NCBI RefSeq assembly: GCF_964019385.1
Contig: NC_088655.1
Location: 23,951,576-24,015,575 of the forward strand
Direction of reading: 5' to 3'
Length of the DNA stretch: 64,000 nt
Origin: Sycon ciliatum
Taxonomy: Eukaryota; Porifera; Calcarea; Leucosolenida; Sycettidae
A model generated the notes under the pieces. It had not been told where the DNA came from and did not search any database. It worked only from the letters and a program-made list of their open reading frames with translations. A program made the position numbers and the translations under genes. Shown here in pieces: positions 10,701-20,147 of this stretch (position 1 is its first letter; each line of letters opens with the position of its first letter).

Positions 10701-10812
10701 GAACGATGTCGACAAGCTACGGACTGTCTTGAAGGCTCACCTTTCCTCCACGCTTCCTCAGCACGCCAAACTTGTCCCTCAAAGGGCCAAGCGCAAGCGG
10801 AAGGCCAATTGA
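7777..10812 (+). CDS. RAG1-like transposase with RING domain (N-RAG-TP type), first copy
   Basis: 1011 residues in one open frame; the ATG at 7777 has a good context (agaATGG). Regions in order: residues 12-104, cysteine-rich, with HP..C58xxC61, a W87LPH motif and C101xxC104, matching the layout of RAG1's N-terminal zinc region; residues 113-121, basic GGRPAKKKR; residues 194-232, RING-like (C194xxC197, C209/C210, C215xxC218, C229xxC232) without the usual histidine ligand; residues 259-285, TRAF-like finger (C259, C269, H281, C285); residues 450-965, transposase core. In the core D524, D594 and E958 line up with RAG1 D600, D708 and E962. C613xxC616 and H932-x4-H937 line up with RAG1 C727xxC730 and H937-x4-H942. 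Residues ~715-800 look like a coiled coil inserted before the last acid. The tail KRKRK may be a nuclear signal. Expected role: nuclear cut-and-paste recombinase acting on the element's own ends. Activity is inferred. Confidence 0.9.
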   Translation: MDRHVRLLGLLCRVGGVPLAKQKQKTTYSVSENAEGILKCFEVDITQDQPHVHPTQICSTCYKAVNYALSKSEYTRCGGGCAEPSSWLPHDHVHEDGTTVCRVCTTIEQAAKGGRPAKKKRTTKPPARTAAAVTSTCTSTHTGTHQTRSQTTGINSESQSTCLQKLYDVATPSYAANKSLSTDGFIGCQAILQCTLCSNVLERAVEADCCRKSFCSACVWEWLASDTTCPGCNAQLSVSNLSTPNPILQGCLAELVVRCDNYAGALIGCPATVPLAQLASHVQNCENTGKQTVGPSTAVSDVLTASPSKLRGNVSDSLTSHLVKSKADAGVLQLRSRGPSQTWQRTTVAAVPSNNASARTVRRRCAELEKTSQRVAGSFAGAVVQQAATLSRLKEEERKAVLIEAGVMPKTPGTGTTLALKANLHMPWNQLRKLKVWLKDFGLYLESERVMRKQLDDLLPFTIVAEKTPFVAASGSVELHAMVTIPDLVGTVHHYLNQLEATDQLHWHDGAIPKDEVWVKIGGDHGGESFKMSFQIVNVQQCNALRHIIPFIIFAAKDTAANLCTALQPFVSEVEKLASTTWRNRSVRVLLFGDYELQTTLYGLSGSSGTHPCLHCTAMRKEIQLPGCSGAPRSLDLLCTDNAAFVGAGAKLADAKKHNNCIRPPILPVSLDNVIIPVLHLDLGIFAWIFDAMTKDCQMLDVALASSSTAVGTDSRAYTVTTEMHESLRQKQLDLQNERTAADSLQEQLEWLAIHASNLTAPQLEAATAGIQAKQHTATSTISSLQDEVKALSDQLQSRSILHGPCEASLDRTLQEYNICRQRYHGGAFIGNHIHHALQPPVVAALSNAPLIVASTTERAAPPSVLDQARVVAKRYNDLLTQFSHCRRRYSSCATMSAEDIQLFESDCATFLSTARQEVVTRKLGHVTPKLHLLECHLPDALARFRVGLGLLAEQGGESIHAEFNDLRKRHGGVVNDVDKLRTVLKAHLSSTLPQHAKLVPQRAKRKRKAN

Positions 10813-10821
10813 GGACCGTTT

Positions 10822-10830
10822 CAGGTAAGT
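10822..10830 (+). promoter_or_regulatory. Perfect 5' splice-site consensus just after the transposase stop
   Basis: CAG/GTAAGT begins ten bases after the stop codon, with the GT at 10825. I see no obvious acceptor and further frame inside the element before the poly(A) signal. It may be unused, or may splice into flanking satellite. Confidence 0.4.
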
Positions 10831-10879
10831 TCCTTGCTCAAACGATATCCCAAACATGTTGTTTGTTAGTTGATTTTCA

Positions 10880-10885
10880 AATAAA
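10880..10885 (+). terminator. Poly(A) signal AATAAA of RAG1-like transposon
   Basis: AATAAA lies 68 bases after the stop codon, followed by a T/G-rich stretch (aatttttgtgggt) of the kind that follows cleavage sites. It fits the 3' end of the transposase transcript. Confidence 0.6.
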
Positions 10886-11013
10886 TTTAATTTTTGTGGG
10901 TCCGCTTTTGGTGCACACATGATTGTTTGCGTACGCGTGCACACGCGCCATGTGTATTACTATGGAAACTCGAAGAGTTTTTGCACGTGACGTGATTTCC
11001 GCCATCTTACTGA

Positions 11014-11050
11014 GTGGCCAGGCGCAAACAGCAGTGACCATGGTGACGGC
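11014..11050 (-). repeat. Right terminal repeat and target duplication of RAG1-like transposon
   Basis: Read inward on the minus strand from 11045: CACCATGGT, then CACTGCTGTT (11036-11027), TGCG, and CCTGGCCAC (11022-11014). The last two named blocks match the left end exactly. The outer nine bases have no counterpart at the left end. ACGGC at 11046-11050 repeats the target. Confidence 0.75.
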
Positions 11051-11844
11051 GGCAGGACTTTTGCCAGCACCCTCGTGACGTTGCAGATATGTGGCTTGAT
11101 AATTGTAGTTGACGTTGATTTAGTGACTACTAGCACTAGCACTTCAGATGACCAGCTTACTCTGTTTTGTTTATGTATCACGGCACTTTGCACTCTGCTC
11201 TTTTCTGCTCTCTTCCTTAGCCCTAAATCTTCGTCCTTTGGGCGCGCAATATGTTTCTCCTTTCGGTACAAAACCGGGGTGCTTTTGCCCACCTACATGT
11301 ATTAGCCATTCAACAAAATCAACCTTCTGAACTTCACTGAAGAGAGTTCTATACCCGGCGGTAGTCGCCGAGACACCTGTATGAAGGGACTGAGTACAAA
11401 ATGGATGTGTCGCTTTCTTGAAAGTCTTCTGTGGCAACTACTTGTCAAGGTTGGCTGGTGAGCGCCGTTGTGGAATCATGGTGGTTGATGGAGAAAGCAA
11501 ATACTCAGTTTCTTGAATCTATCAATCGTCAGGCAAAGTAACAAACTGAGGCAGGGCTGTAGTGTGTTAGTTCACTACAAGACTGACACACTCAGCCACA
11601 GAACAGGGCACAGAAAAAGGAAATCGCCATGATTGTGTGAAGGTGAGAGTGTACTGTACATGTTCTTCGCAGTACATGTGCATGGATGTCGTCCCATTCT
11701 GTCCGATTATCCTCCACCCAGGCCGTCACAACAAGCTCTTTCCCGTGCCAAGGCCTCCAGGATATCGACATCATCAGATTCTTTCACTCCAGACTCCAGT
11801 GACCATATAATGGTAATGTCTTTGCACCTAGCAACACGCTGGTA

Positions 11845-13468
11845 ACCGGATGTGTATTAGCAGTGTTTGTAAAAATAGTGTGAACTTGGTGTCAGTACAG
11901 TATTATGATGTCCATTGTGCATTGGGTTTAGAATGGCCAAGAAGTTTAGTCATGACTGACACTGAAGTATCGAAACGATAGTATAAAAGCTTTCTGCACC
12001 AGTAGTTACTGTTAGTCGCCTATGGTAAGCGCATCAGGGCCGGCCTGTGAATTGAGATTCCCTGAATGTCGGTGGAGCGGGGATTCGTACAACTGAGCCC
12101 AATCAAAAATGGATCCAGTGATTGGAGGCACAGTATTGTACGACTCACTGCGTGCGACTTTAATCGCGTATGCCATTGGCCCGACCTTTTTGCCAATTTT
12201 CCACATTTTCCCTTGCTACTGTAGATGTTTCGTTATACATGTAGAGCGCGCTAGCGGCCAACTGGACAAGTCACTTTTAAAAGGTGGCAGACTACCCAAA
12301 ATTCGCTGAAAAAAAAGTAATTTGTAAATTCAGATTGAGTGCTACGTCAGTTGAAAGAGCTTGAATAGGTGCAAATTCTCTGAAAATTGTGTCCCGATCT
12401 GACTAGTCGTTCAAGAGTTATGGCCTAAAATGTGCCCTTGCAAGGAAAGACTTTTTTGTTGCACGCTGTCATTTGTTGGCAGCACTGTATTTGAATGTGA
12501 GCAGACCGTGCGCAACTTGTCGTATCATGGAAACACGCGAAAGTGTGCAGAATTTTGTTCCAAGTCCAAAAAATCACGTTTTTGAGCGCCGTGCAGCAGG
12601 ACTTTTGCACAAGCACGCGGCAAGTCAAAAAAATCACGTTTTTGAGCCACGTATTGGGCTGCACGGCGGCAGGACTTTTGCCAGCACCCTCGTGACGTTG
12701 CAGATATGTGGCTTGATAATTGTAGTTGACGTTGATTTAGTGACTACTAGCACTAGCACTTCAGATGACCTGCTCACTCTGTTTTGTTATTGTATCACGG
12801 CACTTTGCACTCTGCTCTTTTCTGCTCTCTTCCTTAGCCCTAAATCTTCGTCCTTTGGGCGCGCAATATGTTTCTCCTTTCGGTACAAAACCGGGGTGCT
12901 TTTGCCCACCTACATGATTGTATTAGCCATTCAACAAAATCAACCTTCTGAACTTCACTGAAGAGAGTTCTATACCCGGCGGTAGTCGCCGAGACACCTG
13001 TATGAAGGGACTGAGTACAAAATGGATGTGTCGCTTTCTTGAAAGTCTTCTGTGGCAACTACTTGTCAAGGTTGGCTGGTGAGCGCCGTTGTGGAATCAT
13101 GGTGGTTGATGGAGACAGCAAATACTCAGTTTCTTGAATCTATCAATCGTCAGGCAAAGTAACAAACTGAGGCAGGGCTGTAGTGTGTTAGTTCACTACA
13201 AGACTGACACACTCAGCCACAGAACAGGGCACAGAAAAAGGAAATCGCCATGATTGTGTGAAGGTGAGTGAGAGTGTACTGTACATGTTCTTCTCAGTAC
13301 ATGTGCATGGATGTCGTCCCATTCTGTCCGATTATCCTCCACCCAGGCCGTCACAACAAGCTCTTTCCCGTGCCAAGGCCTCCAGGATATCGACATCATC
13401 AGATTTTTTCACTCCAGACTCCAGTGACCATATATGGTTATGTCTTTGCACCTAGCAACACGCTGGTA
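11845..13468 (+). repeat. Satellite unit 6 (1624 bp), hybrid of types A and B
   Basis: The left part matches unit 17 ('gactagtcgttc' near 12406, 'gacctgctcactc' near 12768). The right part matches unit 18 ('catgattgtattag' near 12914, 'ggagacagcaaat' near 13111, the GTGA duplication near 13264). Unit 17's 17-bp deletion is absent, so the switch lies between about 12781 and 12808. Confidence 0.9.
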
Positions 13469-15296
13469 ACCGGATGTGTATTAGCAGTGTTTGTAAAAAT
13501 AGTGTGAACTTGGTGTCAGTACAGTATTATGATGTCCATTGTGCATTGGGTTTAGAATGGCCAAGAAGTTTAGTCATGACTGACACTGAAGTATCGAAAC
13601 GATAGTATAAAAGCTTTCTGCACCAGTAGTTACTGTTAGTCGCCTATGGTAAGCGCATCAGGGCCGGCCTGTGAATTGAGATTCCCTGAATGTCGGTGGA
13701 GCGGGGATTCGTACAACTGAGCCCAATCAAAAATGGATCCAGTGATTGGAGGCACAGTATTGTACGACTCACTGCGTGCGACTTTAATCGCGTATGCCAT
13801 TGGCCCGACCTTTTTGCCAATTCTCCACATTTTCCCTTGCTACTGTAGATGTTTCGTTATACATGTAGAGCGCGCTAGCGGCCAACTGGACAAGTCACTT
13901 TTAAAAGGTGGCAGACTACCCAAAATTCGCTGAAAAAAAAGTAATTTGTAAATTCAGATTGAGTGCTACGTCAGTTGAAAGAGCTTGAATAGGTGCAAAT
14001 TCTCTGAAAATTGTGTCCCGATCTGACTAGCCGTTCAAGAGTTATGGCCTAAAATGTGCCCTTGCAAGGAAAGACTTTTTTGTTGCACGCTGTCATTTGT
14101 TGGCAGCACTGTATTTGAATGTGAGCAGACCGTGCGCAATTTGTCGTATCATGGAAACACGCGAAAGTGTGCAGAATTTTGTTCCAAGTCCAAAAAATCA
14201 CGTTTTTGAGCGCCGTGCAGCAGGACTTTTGCACAAGCACGCGGCAAGTCAAAAAAATCACGTTTTTGAGCCACGTATTGGGCTGCACGGCGGCAGGACT
14301 TTTGCCAGCACCCTCGTGACGTTGCAGATATGTGGCTTGATAATTGTAGTTGACGTTGATTTAGTGACTACTAGCACTAGCACTTCAGATGACCAGCTTA
14401 CTCTGTTTTGTTATTGTATCACGGCACTTTGCACTCTGCTCTTTTCTGCTCTCTTCCTTAGCCCTAAATCTTCGTCCTTTGGGCACGTTTTTGAGCCACG
14501 TATTGGGCTGCACGGCGGCAGGACTTTTGCCAGCACCCTCGTGACGTTGCAGATATGTGGCTTGATAATTGTAGTTGACGTTGATTTAGTGACTACTAGC
14601 ACTAGCACTTCAGATGACCTGCTTACTCTGTTTTGTTATTGTATCACGGCACTTTGCTCTCTTCCTTAGCCCTAAATCTTCGTCCTTTGGGCGCGCAATA
14701 TGTTTCTCCTTTCGGTACAAAACCGGGGTGCTTTTGCCCACCTACATGTATTAGCCATTCAACAAAATCAACCTTCTGAACTTCACTGAAGAGAGTTCTA
14801 TACCCGGCGGTAGTCGCCGAGACACCTGTATGAAGGGACTGAGTACAAAATGGATGTGTCGCTTTCTTGAAAGTCTTCTGTGGCAACTACTTGTCAAGGT
14901 TGGCTGGTGAGCGCCGTTGTGGAATCATGGTGGTTGATGGAGAAAGCAAATACTCAGTTTCTTGAATCTATCAATCGTCAGGCAAAGTAACAAACTGAGG
15001 CAGGGCTGTAGTGTGTTAGTTCACTACAAGACTGACACACTCAGCCACAGAACAGGGCACAGAAAAAGGAAATCGCCATGATTGTGTGAAGGTGAGTGAG
15101 AGTGTACTGTACATGTTCTTCTCAGTACATGTGCATGGATGTCGTCCCATTCTGTCCGATTATCCTCCACCCAGGCCGTCACAACAAGCTCTTTCCCGTG
15201 CCAAGGCCTCCAGGATATCGACATCATCAGATTCTTTCACTCCAGACTCCAGTGACCGTATATGGTAATGTCTTTGCACCTAGCAACACGCTGGTA
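13469..15296 (+). repeat. Satellite unit 7 (1828 bp, type B, with internal duplication)
   Basis: Type B marks are 'gtgagtgagagtg' and 'ttcttctcagtac' near the end, shared with units 6, 8 and 18-20. The extra length comes from a partial duplication at 14259-14691. Confidence 0.95.
14259..14691 (+). repeat. Tandem partial duplication inside unit 7
   Basis: The segment 14259-14483 (225 bp) is followed directly by a second copy, 14484-14691 (208 bp). The second copy carries 'gacctgcttactc' and a 17-bp deletion giving 'gcactttgctctcttcc'. The same deletion is seen in unit 17, so the second copy came from a different unit lineage, joined at 'tttgggc/acgttttt'. Confidence 0.85.
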
Positions 15297-16916
15297 ACCG
15301 GATGTGTATTAGCAGTGTTTGTAAAAATAGTGTGAACTTGGTGTCAGTACAGTATTATGATGTCCATTGTGCATTGGGTTTAGAATGGCCAAGAAGTTTA
15401 GTCATGACTGACACTGAAGTATCGAAACGATAGTATAAAAGCTTTCTGCACCAGTAGTTACTGTTAGTCGCCTATGGTAAGCGCATCAGGGCCGGCCTGT
15501 GAATTGAGATTCCCTGAATGTCGGTGGAGCGGGGATTCGTACAACTGAGCCCAATCAAAAATGGATCCAGTGATTGGAGGCACAGTATTGTACGACTCAC
15601 TGCGTGCGACTTTAATCGCGTATGCCATTGGCCCGACCTTTTTGCCAATTTTCCACATTTTCCCTTGCTACTGTAGATGTTTTGTTATACATGTAGAGCG
15701 CGCTAGCGGCCAACTGGACAAGTCACTTTTAAAAGGTGGCAGACTACCCAAAATTCGCTGAAAAAAAAGTAATTTGTAAATTCAGATTGAGTGCTACGTC
15801 AGTTGAAAGAGCTTGAATAGGTGCAAATTCTCTGAAAATTGTGTCCCGATCTGACTAGCCGTTCAAGAGTTATGGCCTAAAATGTGCCCTTGCAAGGAAA
15901 GACTTTTTTGTTGCACGCTGTCATTTGTTGGCAGCACTGTATTTGAATGTGAGCAGACCGTGCGCAACTTGTCGTATCATGGAAACACGCGAAAGTGTGC
16001 AGAATTTTGTTCCAAGTCCAAAAAATCACGTTTTTGAGCGCCGTGCAGCAGGACTTTTGCACAAGCACGCGGCAAGTCAAAAAAATCACGTTTTTGAGCC
16101 ACGTATTGGGCTGCACGGCGGCAGGACTTTTGCCAGCACCCTCGTGACGTTGCAGATATGTGGCTTGATAATTGTAGTTGACGTTGATTTAGTGACTACT
16201 AGCACTAGCACTTCAGATGACCAGCTTACTCTGTTTTGTTTTTGTATCACGGCACTTTGCACTCTGCTCTTTTCTGCTCTCTTCCTTAGCCCTAAATCTT
16301 CGTCCTTTGGGCGCGCAATATGTTTCTCCTTTCGGTACAAAGCCGGGGTGCTTTTGCCCACCTACATGTATTAGCCATTCAACAAAATCAACCTTCTGAA
16401 CTTCACTGAAGAGAGTTCTATACCCGGCGGTAGTCGCCGAGACACCTGTATGAAGGGACTGAGTACAAAATGGATGTGTCGCTTTCTTGAAAGTCTTCTG
16501 TGGCAACTACTTGTCAAGGTTGGCTGGTGAGCGCCGTTGTGGAATCATGGTGGTTGATGGAGAAAGCAAATACTCAGTTTCTTGAATCTATCAATCGTCA
16601 GGCAAAGTAACAAACTGAGGCAGGGCTGTAGTGTGTTAGTTCACTACAAGACTGACACACTCAGCCACAGAACAGGGCACAGAAAAAGGAAATCGCCATG
16701 ATTGTGTGAAGGTGAGTGAGAGTGTACTGTACATGTTCTTCTCAGTACATGTGCATGGATGTCGTCCCATTCTGTCCGATTATCCTCCACCCAGGCCGTC
16801 ACAACAAGCTCTTTCCCGTGCCAAGGCCTCCAGGATATCGACATCATCAGATTCTTTCACTCCAGACTCCAGTGACCATATATGGTAATGTCTTTGCACC
16901 TAGAAACACGCTGGTA
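15297..16916 (+). repeat. Satellite unit 8 (1620 bp, type B)
   Basis: Marked by 'ttttgtttttgtatc' and 'caaagccggg', shared only with unit 20. Has the GTGA duplication of type B. Confidence 0.95.
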
Positions 16917-18532
16917 ACCGGATGTGTATTAGCAGTGTTTGTAAAAATAGTGTGAACTTGGTGTCAGTACAGTATTATGATGTCCATTGTGCATTGGGTT
17001 TAGAATGGCCAAGAAGTTTAGTCATGACTGACACTGAAGTATCGAAACGATAGTATAAAAGCTTTCTGCACCAGTAGTTACTGTTAGTCGCCTATGGTAA
17101 GCGCATCAGGGCCGGCCTGTGAATTGAGATTCCCTGAATGTCGGTGGAGCGGGGATTCGTACAACTGAGCCCAATCAAAAATGGATCCAGTGATTGGAGG
17201 CACAGTATTGTACGACTCACTGCGTGCGACTTTAATCGCGTATGCCATTGGCCCGGCCTTTTTGCCAATTTTCCACATTTTCCCTTGCTACTGTAGATGT
17301 TTCGTTATACATGTAGAGCGCGCTAGCGGCCAACTGGACAAGTCACTTTTAAAAGGTGGCAGACTACCCAAAATTCGCTGAAAAAAAAGTAATTTGTAAA
17401 TTCAGATTGAGTGCTACGTCAGTTGAAAGAGCTTGAATAGGTGCAAATTCTCTGAAAATTGTGTCCCGATCTGACTAGCCGTTCAAGAGTTATGGCCTAA
17501 AATGTGCCCTTGCAAGGAAAGACTTTTTTGTTGCACGCTGTCATTTGTTGGCAGCACTGTATTTGAATGTGAGCAGACCGTGCGCAACTTGTCGTATCAT
17601 GGAAACACGCGAAAGTGTGCAGAATTTTGTTCCAAGTCCAAAAAATCACGTTTTTGAGCGCCGTGCAGCAGGACTTTTGCACAAGCACGCGGCAAGTCAA
17701 AAAAATCACGTTTTTGAGCCACGTATTGGGCTGCACGGCGGCAGGACTTTTGCCAGCACCCTCGTGACGTTGCAGATATGTGGCTTGATAATTGTAGTTG
17801 ACGTTGATTTAGTGACTACTAGCACTAGCACTTCAGATGACCAGCTTACTCTGTTTTGTTATTGTATCACGGCACTTTGCACTCTGCTCTTTTCTGCTCT
17901 CTTCCTTAGCCCTAAATCTTCGTCCTTTGGGCGCGCAATATGTTTCTCCTTTCGGTACAAAACCGGTGTGCTTTTGCCCACCTACATGTATTAGCCATTC
18001 AACAAAATCAACCTTCTGAACTTCACTGAAGAGAGTTCTATACCCGGCGGTAGTCGCCAAGACGCCTGTATGAAGGGACTGAGTACAAAATGGATGTGTC
18101 GCTTTCTTGAAAGTCTTCTGTGGCAACTACTTGTCAAGGTTGGCTGGTGAGCGCCGTTGTGGAATCATGGTGGTTGATGGAGAAAGCAAATACTCAGTTT
18201 CTTGAATCTATCAATCGTCAGGCAAAGTAACAAACTGAGGCAGGGCTGTAGTGTGTTAGTTCACTACAAGACTGACACACTCAGCCACAGAACAGGGCAC
18301 AGAAAAAGGAAATCGCCATGATTGTGTGAAGGTGAGAGTGCACTGTACATGTTCTTCGCAGTACATGTGCATGGATGTCGTCCCATTCTGTCCGATTATC
18401 CTCCACCCAGGCCGTCACAACAAGCTCTTTCCCGTGCCAAGGCCTCCAGGATATCGACATCATCAGATTCTTTCACTCCAGACTCCAGTGACCATATATG
18501 GTAATGTCTTTGCACCTAGAAACACGCTGGTA
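16917..18532 (+). repeat. Satellite unit 9 (1616 bp, type C)
   Basis: Type C marks (units 9-12 and 21-25) are 'cccggcc' near offset 335 and mostly 'gtcgccaag'. 'gagagtgcactg' is shared only with unit 21. 'accggtgtgc' and 'aagacgcct' are private. Confidence 0.95.
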
Positions 18533-20147
18533 ACCGGATGTGTATTAGCAGTGTTTGTAAAAATAGTGTGAACTTGGTGTCAGTACAGTATTATGATGTC
18601 CATTGTGCATTGGGTTTAGAATGGCCAAGAAGTTTAGTCATGACTGACACTGAAGTATCGAAACGATAGTATAAAAGCTTTCTGCACCAGTAGTTACTGT
18701 TAGTCGCCTATGGTAAGCGCATCAGGGCCGGCCTGTGAATTGAGATTCCCTGAATGTCGGTGGAGCGGGGATTCGTACAACTGAGCCCAATCAAAAATGG
18801 ATCCAGTGATTGGAGGCACAGTATTGTACGACTCACTGCGTGCGACTTTAATCGCGTATGCCATTGGCCCGGCCTTTTTGCCAATTTTCCACATTTTCCC
18901 TTGCTACTGTAGATGTTTCGTTATACATGTAGAGCGCGCTAGCGGCCAACTGGACAAGTCACTTTTAAAAGGTGGCAGACTACCCAAAATTCGCTGAAAA
19001 AAAAGTAATTTGTAAATTCAGATTGAGTGCTACGTCAGTTGAAAGAGCTTGAATAGGTGCAAATTCTCTGAAAATTGTGTCCCGATCTGACTAGCCGTTC
19101 AAGAGTTATGGCCTAAAATGTGCCCTTGCAAGGAAAGACTTTTTTGTTGCACGCTGTCATTTGTTGGCAGCACTGTATTTGAATGTGAGCAGACCGTGCG
19201 CAACTTGTCGTATCATGGAAACACGCGAAAGTGTGCAGAATTTTGTTCCAAGTCCAAAAAATCACGTTTTTGAGCGCCGTGCAGCAGGACTTTTGCACAA
19301 GCACGCGGCAAGTCAAAAAAATCACGTTTTTGAGCCACGTATTGGGCTGCACGGCGGCAGGACTTTTGCCAGCACCCTCGTGACGTTGCAGATATGTGGC
19401 TTGATAATTGTAGTTGACGTTGATTTAGTGACTACTAGCACTAGCACTTCAGATGACCAGCTTACTCTGTTTTGTTATTGTATCACGGCACTTTGCACTC
19501 TGCTCTTTTCTGCTCTCTTCCTTAGCCCTAAATCTTCGTCCTTTGGGCGCGCAATATGTTTCTCCTTTCGGTACAAAACCGGGGTGCTTTTGCCCACCTA
19601 CATGTATTAGCCATTCAACAAAATCAACCTTCTGAACTTCACTGAAGAGAGTTCTATACCCGGCGGTAGTCGCCAAGACACCTGTATGAAGGGACTGAGT
19701 ACAAAATGGATGTGTCGCTTTCTTGAAAGTCTTCTGTGGCAACTACTTGTCAAGGTTGGCTGGTGAGCGCCGTTGTGGAATCATGGTGGTTGATGGAGAA
19801 AGCAAATACTCAGTTTCTTGAATCTATCAATCGTCAGGCAAAGTAACAAACTGAGGCAGGGCTGTAGTGTGTTAGTTCACTACAAGACTGACACACTCAG
19901 CCACAGAACAGGGCACAGAAAAAGGAAATCGCCATGATTGTGTGAAGGTGAGAGTGTACTGTACATGTTCTTCGCAGTACATGTGCATGGATGTCGTCCC
20001 ATTCTGTCCGATTATCCTCCACCCAGGCCGTCACAACAAGCTCTTTCCCGTGCCAAGGCCTCCAGGATATCGACATCATCAGATTCTTTCACTCCAGACT
20101 CCAGTGACCATTATGGTAATGTCTTTGCACCTAGAAATACGCTGGTA
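18533..20147 (+). repeat. Satellite unit 10 (1615 bp, type C)
   Basis: The end carries 'gaccattatgg' and 'ctagaaatacg', shared as a pair only with unit 22. Confidence 0.95.

Larger units (their letters stand above)
7288..11045 (+). mobile_element. RAG1-like DNA transposon (N-RAG-TP-like), first copy
   Basis: An insert of about 3.76 kb in satellite unit 5. Comparing it with an uninterrupted unit gives exact edges. If the element runs CAC...GTG (7288-11045) the target duplication is ACGG; if it starts one base later the duplication is ACGGC (7284-7288 and 11046-11050). RAG and Transib transposition normally leaves a 5-bp GC-rich duplication. The parts are a left terminal region, a leader of about 490 bp with a possible intron, a 1011-codon transposase gene, a poly(A) signal, and a right terminal region with inverted similarity to the left. 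No second gene of RAG2 (kelch) type is present. The coding frame is open, so the element looks potentially autonomous. Confidence 0.9.
6466..11844 (+). repeat. Satellite unit 5, interrupted by the RAG1-like DNA transposon
   Basis: The total span is 5379 bp; removing the insert and its target duplication leaves a unit of about 1617 bp. The break lies in the second copy of the unit's internal direct repeat. 'gcacgcagcaag' just before the insertion is shared only with unit 16. Confidence 0.95.

Noticed and set aside
10947-10990. Resemblance between transposon 3' tail and satellite (atggaaac... and tcacg/ttttt)
   Set aside because: Only 8-9-bp patches in different spacing; best explained by chance.
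7288-11045. RAG1-RAG2 pair as in ProtoRAG
   Set aside because: No second frame with kelch repeats is present on either strand of the insert.
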